64,000 bases of DNA, from assembly GCA_023014485.1 (NCBI GenBank), contig JAJOZX010012277.1, positions 46,568 to 110,567 of the forward strand. Reading direction: 5' to 3'. Below the pieces are notes generated by a model, which made no database searches, was not told the origin of the DNA, and was given only the letters and a program-made list of their open reading frames with translations. The first letter of the stretch is position 1. The number at the start of each line of letters is the position of its first letter. This DNA comes from Bathynomus jamesi. Its lineage: Eukaryota; Arthropoda; Malacostraca; Isopoda; Cirolanidae. Made by a program: the position numbers and the translations under genes. Positions 40,684 to 50,499 of this stretch are shown piece by piece.

Positions 40684-41588
40684 CAGGGCGTCCCAAAAAA
40701 ATGTATACACACTTTAACAGCTGATAGCTCAATTGATGTTTCTTTCTTTCCAAGTTAAACCCATTAGAATTAATAATGGCAGTCAGACTAAGCTTTGAAC
40801 AAAGGAAATTCATTCTAAAATGCTACTGGAAGTGTGAAAACGCAGTTGAAGTGCAAAGACAGTTTAGGAGGGAGTTTCAAACAGATCCACCAACGCGACT
40901 TACCATCACTCGAATTAGAGATAAGTTTGAAGCCGATGGAACTGTTCAGAATGTCCACAAGAAGCGTTCCGGAAGACCACGGACATCGACAAGCCCCACA
41001 AAGCAAGAAAGAGTACTGGAAACGTATCACCAAAGTCCAAGAAAATCTGTGCGGCAAGCGAGTCGTGAGGTAGGAATTTCAGAATCGTCTGTCCAACGCA
41101 TTTTGAAGCGCTGTCAATGGAAAAGTTACATTCCAAGATTAGTCCATGCTATTAATGAAGATGATCCGGACCGAAGAGTGGAGTATTGCGAGTGGTACTT
41201 GGCACGATGTGGATGTGGATTGGACGAAGGGGTTTCGTAGAATACCCTCCGCGTTCACCAGACCTCACACCACTAGACTTTTTTTTATGGGGATACTTAA
41301 AAGACAAAGTCTACGCTATAAAACCTGCAACAGTCGCTGAATTGAGAGCAGCCATTGAACGAGAATGCACACAAATACCAAACGAAATGTTTCGTGATGT
41401 TTGCGATTCTATTGCTTCGCGTTATCAGCAGTGCCTGGACCAGAACGGACGTCAGTTTGAAAACAGGCGTTGACGAAACAATTAAATAATGTCTGTAGAT
41501 TCTATTACATTTTGAAAATAAATGTATTTTAATAAACACTGCCTCTATAAGTATTTAAAGTGTGTATACATTGTTTTGGGACACCCTG
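40684..41588 (+). mobile_element. Mariner-like element, core deleted, nested in the MULE
   Basis: The ends CAGGGCGTCCCAAAAAAATG (40684) and, reversed, CAATGTTTTGGGACACCCTG... (to 41588) are flanked by TA (40682-40683, 41589-41590). The length is 905 bp, shorter than the usual 1.2-1.3 kb because of an internal deletion in the transposase gene. Confidence 0.93.
40776..41473 (+). pseudogene. Mariner transposase with internal deletion
   Basis: The N-terminal frame (40776-41240) gives two helix-turn-helix domains: [20 protein letters not shown], and [20 protein letters not shown] followed by [10 protein letters not shown]. It breaks off after [11 protein letters not shown]. The C-terminal frame (to 41473) resumes at [20 protein letters not shown] with the third catalytic block and a tail ending RQFENRR. 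The first and second catalytic aspartate blocks are deleted near 41200-41225, and the remaining parts are out of frame. Confidence 0.92.
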
Positions 41589-41996
41589 TATTTCCAACAA
41601 AATGGCGACGAGAATTTTGCTATTTTGAATGCTTGCAATACTGAATTTTTCATTATTTTTTGCGATACTTACGTGTTGTTAATTGGTAAGAGAAACACCA
41701 CCACCATCACCACCATGGCTCGGTCGACCGGCCGCTCGCTACACACGCACTTGTATAGGCTATAAGGCGTGATGATCATGCCTGATGATCGTATACATCT
41801 ATTGTGTACACTAATAATGTGAAATAGCAATTGATCTCCATACTCATTCGTTATGATCCATTTGAAATTTTGGTGTTAGGAAGAGGGTGAAGGTCAAAAA
41901 CGATGGTCATAACTCAGAATTTTTATCCGCATATCGAGAAGCAAATATATTAAATATTGAAAGAACAATAGCGTATTAGTGACACAACTGATATTA

Positions 41997-42011
41997 AAAC
42001 CATGGCAACAT

Positions 42012-42045
<34 letters not shown>
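41997..42045. repeat. (CTA)n microsatellite
   Basis: A run of about 12 ACT/CTA units lies inside the Mutator-like element. A block of imperfect tandem words aaaaaagtcaSag...aaaaagtcacagg follows at 42155-42225. Confidence 0.9.
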
Positions 42046-42247
42046 GCTTACTGATGTTACTGTCAATAATAACCGAGATGATGATGATTTTGAAACTAAC
42101 GTTGCGTTAGGCTGACTTGATTCAATGTATTTGCCGTTGAGATAATGATTGTAGGAAAAAAGTTACAGGAAAAAAAGTCAGAAAAAAAGTCAGCCAAAAA
42201 GTCACAGGAAAAAAAGTTTCACAACAAACAGTCTAACTGAATCTAAA

Positions 42248-42276
42248 TTCACCTAACCTGACCTAACCTAACCTAA
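42248..42276. repeat. Short CCTAA (arthropod telomere-type) run
   Basis: CACCTAACCTGACCTAACC continues with two more CCTAA units. This is the (TTAGG)n type motif of many arthropod telomeres, in a very short interstitial tract. Comparable words occur in the foldbacks at 17548-17602 and 17721-17737. Confidence 0.6.
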
Positions 42277-42318
42277 CGACCTGTGTTAGTTTCCTTTCCT
42301 GAGTAAGATAGCCTATAT

Positions 42319-42537
42319 CAGGGGTGGCGAACCTTTTTACAGTCGCGTGCCAAAAAAAAACCATGTAAACCATAAAAAAAATTCGCGTGCCCACCAAAGT
42401 TTATATATATTACACCAAATCATAAACATTAAGTCTAATATTTTATACTCATTATTGCAACGTTTTTGCATTTTGCTTAGGCGTGCCAGGCAAATTTGAT
42501 CGCTTGCCCAAATGGTGCCATAGGTTCGCTACCACTG
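42319..42537. mobile_element. hAT-type MITE nested in the MULE right end
   Basis: Ends CAGGGGTGGCGAACC (42319) and GGTTCGCTACCACTG (to 42537) are inverted repeats. Flanks are GCCTATAT (42311-42318) and GCCTATAG (42538-42545), an 8-bp duplication with one mismatch. No coding capacity. The (C/A)AGGGGTxxCxAA-type end is shared with the 81-bp MITE at 37892. Confidence 0.9.
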
Positions 42538-42634
42538 GCCTATAGGTTCCATGTCCTGACTGGTCGAGTTGGACTGGTTGAGTTAGTACTGGTTGAGGTT
42601 ACACTGGTTGGATTGTCCTGTCACCAATAGGGAT

Positions 42635-43055
42635 AAATGCATGGATTTTACGTGAATCTTGAGGAAAGTATACTTCCTTCATTTAATTATTATATGATAT
42701 ATCTATATTTAACCCTCAAACGAAATATGCACCTTTTTATGAAAAACCATAAACATATTTTGAGAACTAATAAGACGAACAATATTAACGAACAGTTAAC
42801 ACTGTAAGTCAAGCTATAAGGACTTTGGTCTGCATAATCTAATACAGAACCAAACAAATTATACTCGATCCTTAATTATTGAAAAAAAGTCGGAACCTAA
42901 TAAGTTCAGATGGATGAGAATTCAACAGCTTTCCGAAAGAGACACCAATCGACCAGGGAAGTACTCTAGAGGGAGGGGGGTACGTTAGGCAAGAGATAGG
43001 GAATGCTGAAACTCCTGTTTCTCCTGTCACTGTCCTCTTTAGCTAATCTTTTTCT
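42635..43055. other. Intronic AT-rich stretch
   Basis: No recognised gene or element between the MULE and the 5' part of LINE-B. Confidence 0.5.
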
Positions 43056-43176
43056 GTGTCTCATATACCCTGTGAGCAGTCAGGCATGCTCTCAAACACA
43101 CACTTCTCTCACCATGCTTCACTACACATACATGCATCTTACATACTACACAATCATTTCAAAATTATAAAAAAAA

Positions 43177-45699
43177 ATGGCATCGTCTTCAAGAGCCTCG
43201 GAATCGCATGGGGAGGGGACGATAAATGTCACCACTTCTGGCTTCCCTGCTGCCGATACCAGAAACATACACCCGGGTAGTGGGAGTGATTCTGCTACTG
43301 ATCATTCGAGATGTTCTAGGCCTCTGCCTGATTCGCTTCTCATGAACTTCTGCAACATTCGTGACCTTTCCTCAAATTTCCAATCTGTTGAGCACCACCT
43401 CTCCTCCTCTAACCCTTACCTTCTCTTCCTCACTGAAACTCAGGTGGCTGGGACGAATGACAGCAACCACTTTCCTCAACCATCCTACCTTCTCTATACA
43501 CAATTTCATTCAAAAGGTGGATGTTACGTACATGTACGCAACGACCTAACTTCCTCTCGCATTCCCGAACTTGAATCCTCCGAATTCTACACCATCCGGC
43601 TATGGCTTGCAAACCAACTTCAAACTAAATACTGTACATCTGCACTGTCTACTTTTTCCTAATTCTACTGACTATCCAAATACCTCACTTCCAGAAGTGG
43701 AATACATTCTATCCCATTCTCCTTTTGCTGAAATCTCTATTTTAGGAGATTTCAATGTTCACCACCACCTTTAGCTCTCCTCCCATTTGAATGACATCCT
43801 GGTGTACTAGCTTACAACTTCTATATCCTAAATGACCTACAGCAGATCGTATACCATACTCGTATCCCCGATCGCTTTGAAGATAGGCCCAACATTCTGG
43901 ATTTATTTCTCATTACTCTTTCTTCTTACTCTGCCAAGCTTTTTTCTCCATTGGCCTCCTCCGACCACATTTCTACAGTATATCCGTTTCCTGTCCTATC
44001 GCTCTAGTTCGGCTTTTCGAGCGCCTTTGGCACTTTGGTGAGGCTGATTGGGAGGCCCTTAGGTAGTACTTCTCCAATTTCCAATGAAATTATTATTGTT
44101 TCCGTGGCCGGGGTCCCTCCGAGTTTGCTGAGCGCATCACGGAAGTAATTCTCTCGGGCAAGAAGAGGTACATTCTATATTTTTTTACTTATTACTAATG
44201 CAAAAATATCTTTCAGAAGGTGCCGTTGTCATCCAACTCCTGACTCCCACTCCGCTTACATTTCTGCCCGCAATCGTGCAAAATCTGTTCTTCGACTCGC
44301 CAAAAATTCCTTCATCAGCCAAAAATCTGATTCTAATTCTTCTCGCTCCTTCTGGCACCTATCCCAAAACCTCAAAACCTCCCCAACAACTTTACTTCTT
44401 TTCCTTACCTTTTCAATTCTGACGGCTCAGCTGTACTCTTCTCCTGATAAAACTGACCTCTTCGCTCATACTTTCACCTCCAACTCAACCCTGGCCAATT
44501 TCGGTAATGCTCGGTAACTAGGCGAACTTTATCGTCTTTGTCTTTTATCTGGTACTTTTCCTTCTTGCTGGAAGTTCGCTTTCATTCAGCCTGTCCCAAA
44601 GAAGGATGACCGCTCTCAATCCTCCATCTATCGTTCAACTGTTTCTGACTCTATTCTTAATAGGAAGATTCGTAAACACCCCTCTTCTCACAATCTTTTT
44701 TTCAGATCGTCAGTATGGGTTCCGCAAGGGACGCTCTACTGGCGATCTTCTTGCATATCTCTCTGGCTTTTGGTCATCCTCTTTTGAAAAATTTTGGTGA
44801 AACCTTTGCTATTGTGCTAGACATATCAAAAGCTTTTGATAAAGTCTGGTACAAATCCTTAATTTCCAAACTGCCGCCCTTCGGTTTCTATCCTTCTATC
44901 TGTGCCTTCATCTCTGATTTCCTTTCTGGCCGATCTATAGCTGCAGTTGTAGAGGGTCACTGTTCTTCTCTGAAAGTCATTAATAGTGTTTTTCTTCAGG
45001 GCTATGTCTTGTCACACACTCTCTTTCTTCTCTTTATCAACGATCTTTTAAGTCCCGCTTCCTCTCCTATTCACCCCTATGCTGATGATTCTACCCTTCA
45101 CTTCTCCATCCGCTTCACAAAGTGTCTCTCTTGACAGTTATTCCATGTTTCGAGTGAGACGGCTATACTGCATCTGATCTCTGATCTTTCTACTATGTCT
45201 GATTGGGGCAAAAACAACTTTGTGGTTTTCAATGCCTCAAAAACTCAGTTATTTCACCCGTCTGCTCGTCATAATCTTCCACACGACTATCCCCCTATCT
45301 TCAACAATACATAACTCAATCCTTATTCTTCTCTTAATTTTCTTGGTGTTTTCTTTTCTCGTGATCTTTCTTGGAAAGTTCACATATTCTCTGTCTAAAA
45401 CAGCCTCTAAGAGGTTAGGTGTTCTGTACTGGCTCCACAATTTCTTCACCTCCCCTCAGTTGCTCTCTCTTTATATGGGCCTTGTCCTCCCCTGTATGGA
45501 GTACGCTTTTCATGTGTTGGCTGTCTCTATCCACACAGCTCTACTTGACTGGGTGGAATCAAGGGCTTTTCGTCTCATCAAATCTTTGCCTCTTAGTGAC
45601 TGTCTTCAATCTCTCTCCTTTCACCGCAATGTTGTATCACTCCCTCTTTACTATCTGTCAGATTTGTGTTCATGTTGTTCTAATGAATTAAAATTGTGA
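43177..45699 (+). pseudogene. LINE-B endonuclease and reverse transcriptase, decayed
   Basis: The frame at 43177-43662 has LLMNFCNIRDLSSNFQSVEH and NPYLLFLTETQVAGTN, typical of the start of an apurinic-type endonuclease. ISILGDFNVHHH (about 43735) is the endonuclease GDFN motif. After further broken frames, 44715-45134 gives FAIVLDISKAFDKVWYKSLI (first RT Asp), GFYPSICAFISDFLSGRSIA and HPYADDSTLHFS (YADD). 45220-45699 gives the thumb and C-terminus. Numerous stops and frameshifts make it inactive. It is most like jockey/CR1-type LINEs, but the clade is not proven. Confidence 0.8.
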
Positions 45700-47583
45700 T
45701 TCCATAAAGCTGATGTGACTCCTCATTTTTACCCCAGGTTAATGAAACATTCAAATTAATAAATTTAACTTCATATGACAAAAGAGCCTTAATACAAACA
45801 AGATTCAAATATTATAAAAGCTTGCCAATTTTTAACTTTACTTTGGGAGTGATTTCCTTATGACCTGATTATGTATTCACATTCAAATTTAATTCTCAAG
45901 TAGTTGGCCCAAAATAAATCAACTTGTTACATTAGAAGATCTTATTAATTATTAACATCTACAATTTAGTAACTAGAGCCTAATACCTAACTCAACTTCC
46001 TTAACAATAGTATTTCCTGTAATTATACCCGTTTTAGATGTGTACACAATTTCTTAATAAATTTACACAGACCAGTGAAATCACTTTTCAGGACTAAAAT
46101 TGATTAACCTTCTGCATTAAAATGCAATACTCATATGACTTGTATCCATTATCATGAGGAAGAAACAGTCTATTGGGCCAATGGGCCATCATCATGCAGG
46201 CCATACCAATGTTAGCACTAGTTGTGAGTATTGTTCATCCTCACTTTGTTTAATACTTTATGCACCAGAGATTTTTTTTTTAAGAATATCACACTAAATG
46301 TATGAACCTTATTTCTGCACATCAAAGCCCTTGGGGCTTAGTTTCCAAATAAATTAGTTTTATTTTCTTATTGGGCAACTAACAATCTAACAATTGAAAC
46401 GGGTTGTTTTACTTGCGGATACTCCAGAGAAGCCTCCAGTGCCCTTGCCTCTAGAACCTTATACTTGTGCCAACTTGCAACTTTTCCCAGCACCCACCAG
46501 TAATTCCTCCTGTATGGCTATTTCTCACTTATCTGCGGGTGGGCTCCTTATGTTCTCTACACCCGTCCAAACTGTAGTTACTGGCAGACCAACAAGCTGT
46601 TAAGTGCCTCCACTGATTCTGCCTTTAAATAGAATTATATTTGTAAATATCTGTGCCCTGAAACAATTACCCCACCATATTCTTATATGATATCCAATTC
46701 TTGCCCTAAACACAATACAGATAGCTTTGGTTTACAATAGCATGAGAATTTATATGGGCTTTCCCTATATTTCCATTTACATTCTAATTCTTGGCCTTAG
46801 CCAATATGAGAAATTTGGCAGAAGTGGTATAACAACTTCAAATGGGTTACAGTGACTCCAAATCTCATGTAAAATGGGATAAGTAATGCCCATGGCCATT
46901 TAGTCATGCTATTTATCTAAAGGGGACTCAACAAGTTTGCAACTAGCAATTTAGTTTGAAAGGTAACACATACCAAGTCATCTCTGCCAGACTTCTCAGT
47001 TTAGGCCTTAACTTACAATCTGTTTACTTAAGTCTAAATTTTTCAAACATTGTCTACCCTTCCTCTGTGAGCCTAGCATTTATTCACTATTTTTTTTACA
47101 TTTATTGCCCATTTCAGAGATTTAATTAGTTTGATGCAATCATAATAGTCTACCCGACTTTACCATTTATCTGGCTCACATCGAGTTTCACAGGAACCAT
47201 GTTGTACTAGGTTATGTGGTAACTTTATATTGATGAGTTGCTTCCCACGTGACCAATTTTGGCCAATCAGGATCTTTGTGACAGCTACAAGGAGCTGGTC
47301 TCCGCAAAACTCAATATGTACCAACATATCTTAACCGACATTTGTTGTTACATGTAAATTTGTTGGTCTTACCAAGGTCATCTGCTAGATGACCCACATC
47401 TATCTTTTAAACTCTACTAAATTTAAAGTTCACATTATGATGTGCCTCAAACAGCACTTCCAACTGAGTGGCGCAACATTCAATCCCATGGTAGAATGAA
47501 GGAATTTTTTGTTTACTTTGCATCATGCCCCAAATCAGTTTTGCCATACATCAAGTTCCATGCTAAAATTCACAGAGCTACTT
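45700..47583. other. Unidentified 1.9-kb insertion inside LINE-B
   Basis: This stretch has no long open frame, no evident inverted ends and no recognised element. Codon-like structure is absent and base composition is moderately AT-rich without microsatellites, which is unusual here. It may be a decayed insertion or an unrelated segment joined by rearrangement. Confidence 0.4.
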
Positions 47584-48007
47584 TAAGGAGAACACGCAGT
47601 ACCAGATTTTCATACATTCTCATTCCTTTTCTGTCCAACTTTCCAATGCAAGGTTAATCAGTATTCTCAATCTTTCATTTACTCAAGCGATCAACTCTGG
47701 AGCAATCTTCATCAATCTATCTTTTCCTTTGTCTATGACCTCCAATCTTTCAAACGTAGAGTGTCCAGTCATCTCGAAAACTTTGGATCTTAATTTTGGC
47801 CCTTTTCTCTCTCTATGGAGGGCGCGTTTTATTGGGCATTCGGCCTTGGCCCCCTCATTCCTCCAAAAAAAAATTTAATAACAAATAGATACGAAAACTA
47901 CCTTTGAAAGAAAAATATGAAACCAATTCTAAAACCAATTTTTCTCCTTTAATCAATTAAATGCATTTAAAGTCTTCAATTTAATCTATGCCTTTAATTA
48001 TTTTCAG

Positions 48008-48137
48008 GATGTCAGAGTCAGATTGATGAGAAGGACTATAGTGCGCTACGTTAACTTGGGATGCACAATGACGTACATATTGAAATCACCAGCGGTGTCC
48101 AAGAGATATCCAACTTTAAACCATTTAATTGATGCTG
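48008..48137 (+). CDS. Best: Bestrophin, fourth coding exon
   Basis: The acceptor attattttcag ends at 48007 and the donor GCTG/gtaaat starts at 48138. It reads DVRVRLMRRTIVRYVNLGCT, then MTYILKSPAVSKRYPTLNHL and IDAG. This matches the bestrophin segment DExGRxMRRTxxRYVxL...SxxVxKRFPxxxxLVEAG. The basic RLMRRT helix lies in the cytosolic part of the channel. The exon ends one base into the glycine codon, as expected before the next exon (G-F...). The next exon, which should encode the FW/YWVPxxWA region, was not found before 64000. Confidence 0.92.
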
Positions 48138-48588
48138 GTAAATACTAAATTATTTTATATCACGTAGAGTAAGATTCGCAATTCCGTTGAAAGTTGAGGA
48201 CTTGACTGTTTCTCACAAAACATTTGATTGATTTGCAAAATAAACTTTCCTCTGTAGCTTAGTAGCAGGAGTGGATTTAGAGGAGGGCGAGGGAGGAGAT
48301 TGTCCCCAAAACCATGAGGCCCCTAAACCTTGAAGGTAAAGAAAGTGAAAGAAAGAAGGACATCGGAAATATATAGAAGAGACAATACAAAATTAATATA
48401 TAATGGAACGGTCTCTTTGAACGTGCACACTGCGTGTAGAATGGTGGACTCAATTTGTTGATACCGCTCGCCACCACACTGTTGTCAGCTGGGAAAAAAC
48501 TGGCCAAGGCTTAGGCGTGGAAAATAAGCAGATCAGAATTTTGATGTTACGTTTGGTACTTTAATAAAGTTGGAGGTGTGCCCCTTTC
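48138..48588. other. Start of bestrophin intron 4
   Basis: Mostly unremarkable. A fragment aggagtggatttagaggagg near 48268 resembles one end of a hAT-type MITE, but no second end is clear. Confidence 0.4.
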
Positions 48589-48636
48589 TATAAAATTCGA
48601 ACGGAATAACGGCTTTCCTGAGATTTTTCCGAGAGG
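48589..48636 (+). repeat. Direct repeat shared with 50459-50506
   Basis: The words aaattcgaacggaataacgg and ctttcctgagatttt occur at both places, about 1.87 kb apart. The second copy leads into LINE-C, the first into a (TA)n array. They may be two copies of the same element start or a target duplication, but the length of about 45 bp favours a repeat fragment. Confidence 0.7.
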
Positions 48637-48670
<34 letters not shown>

Positions 48671-49345
48671 AATACGCGTACACCCGTTTTGTACTTCTTC
48701 ATACACGAACACAGTCGTGCAGTCATTGTTGAGAACTGAAAGGGTTGAAGTGAGAAAGGTACCAAGCCAGGTAGGATGCAAGAGGGTTGAGGGATTTCAG
48801 ATTTTTTATGATTTAAATAAAGATTTGGACTTCACAACCTCAGAGAAATTTGATTTTCGGTTCGCGAAAGTCTCTCAGTCCGAAATGAAGTCAGTTGCTA
48901 ATAAAGATAAGAAATGAGTCTAATCAAATAGATAATAGCAAAGGTAAGACACTTTTAAGTTGTCTGACGCAAACCTTAAATTTCATGTATAGTATATGCA
49001 AATTATTTGAACAATCCAAAGTGTATACTTTCATCCGGCTCTTCACCTTGGAAGTACAAGTTCAAACGTAGGAGTGTAAATAAAACATAATACTTTATGT
49101 TGAATAAAGGGATCTTATAAATTTAATTTAGTGGTTAAAGCGCGTGGCTTAAGTTTCGTTAAGGTGGAATTTAAATGAGTTGTTAAAATAAGGTCTTAGA
49201 AGTTCTAGGTTTTACCTAGGTCTGACCAGGCTTAGCGTCTTGCCTTGGTCCTTATCGATTTACTGTCTTGAGGTTTGTAGCCTAACAGCGGATTGATGCT
49301 AAAGCTAAAGGTTACAAGGCTAAGGAATAGCCTAGCCTAGTATAT

Positions 49346-50062
49346 GCAGGGTGTTTATAAAGTCCCTATCTATTTCAGTGAAAACGTACCAAAAAGGGTA
49401 AAATTCAATGACAGTATAATAGAAGGCATACATGATACATTTAATGAATACGTAAGCATATGATTCTACATGAGCACCATCAGTATCTCTACAGAGTTCG
49501 AATCTGTCAGCAACATTGCGGAACACATTTTGGAGCATGACGGGTTATTTTTGTAACTGCTGTTACAATACGAGCACATAAATCTTCTCAGATCTGTAAC
49601 CCTCGTTTGATAGACGTTTCATTTGATAAAGCCCCATGCAAAGAAACCCAAGGGCATTAGGTCAGGAGATCGAGCCGCCCAGGGCCTGTTGCCTCCACGT
49701 CCGATCCACCGATTTGGAAACCGTTCATTTAGATTTTAGGGACTCCCGAACAATGTTTGCGTAATGACAAGGTGCTCCATCTTGTTGAAAGACGACGGTG
49801 TTTAAAATGCCATCTGAATGAAGCTGGGACATTTATGTGCTCGTATCGTAACAGCAGTTACAAAAATAACCCCTGTGATGCTTCAAAATGTGTTCCGCAA
49901 TGTTGCTGACAGATTCGAACTCTGTAGAGATACTGATGGTGCTCATGTAGAATCATATGCTTAAGTATTCATCAAATGTATGCCTTCTATTATATTGTTA
50001 TTGAATTTTATTCTTTTTGCTCCGTTTTCACTGAAATAGGTAGGGACTTTATAAATACCCTA
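49346..50062 (-). mobile_element. Mariner-like foldback element
   Basis: Ends GCAGGGTGTTTATAAAGTCC (left) and, reversed, TAGGGTATTTATAAAGTCCC (right) are inverted, and the homology extends inward about 200 bp (49360-49560 against 49850-50050). The middle encodes, on the minus strand, RFPNRWIGRGGNRPWAARSP and DLMPLGFFAWGFIK followed by a stop, a degenerate third catalytic block in which the usual Asp of PLDF is Gly. This is a non-autonomous palindromic derivative. Confidence 0.85.
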
Positions 50063-50458
50063 CATAAGAATAGAGAATATTATTCAGGCACTCTTAAATC
50101 TTATCAGAATTATTATACTTCGAAACAACCGGTTTGTATAACTTTATAATACAAACTTCGTTATTTTAAAGATATGCTTTTCATTCTATACGTTCATTAG
50201 ATGGTACGATAAATACATTAAACAATTGTTAATATAGTTCTACCTCGTGGTATACGGACGTTTGTTTCTGCTCTCTGCTAATACCAAAATAATTAGTGTT
50301 TATAAGTTCAGCGGTAAATTCTATCCTATACCACTGTGTGCATTAAGAGTCAGTGAAAGCCTTTATCCGTTCGAATTTTTTATAATTTATTAAGCGAAGG
50401 CCGGTGGCATACAGCGTGCATAAAGAAAAACAACATAAATTGAAACATAATTGAAAAA
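50063..50458. other. No gene seen
   Basis: AT-rich intronic sequence without recognised elements. Confidence 0.4.
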
Positions 50459-50499
50459 AAATTCGAACGGAATAACGGCTTTCCTGAGATTTTCCAAGA

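Larger units (their letters stand above)
38472..42624 (-). mobile_element. Mutator-like element with FLYWCH transposase and repetitive TIRs
   Basis: The 10-bp direct repeat CAATAGGGAT flanks the element at 38462-38471 and 42625-42634, matching the 9-10-bp duplications of Mutator-like elements. Inverted ends contain AACCAGTGTAACCTTAACC (38490s) and, reversed at the right, AACCAGTGTAACCTCAACC, each followed by further spaced ACCAGT-CTAACTCA units. The transposase lies on the minus strand at 38884-40274. Secondary insertions are a mariner (40684-41588) and a hAT MITE (42319-42537). Confidence 0.9.
43056..47880 (+). mobile_element. LINE-B, sense copy split by an unidentified insertion
   Basis: Coding remnants extend from about 43180 to 45700. 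The 3' part resumes at about 47584 (gagaacacgcagtaccag..., compare the minus copy around 23420) and ends in an A-rich tail at about 47868. The interval 45700-47583 has no counterpart in the antisense copy at 23165-25160. Additional 3' fragments lie at 52911-53104 and 53456-53735. Confidence 0.75.

Noticed and set aside
43832..44041. Separate small genes in 43056-45700
   Set aside because: They align in order with one non-LTR retrotransposon reading and are fragments of its broken frame.
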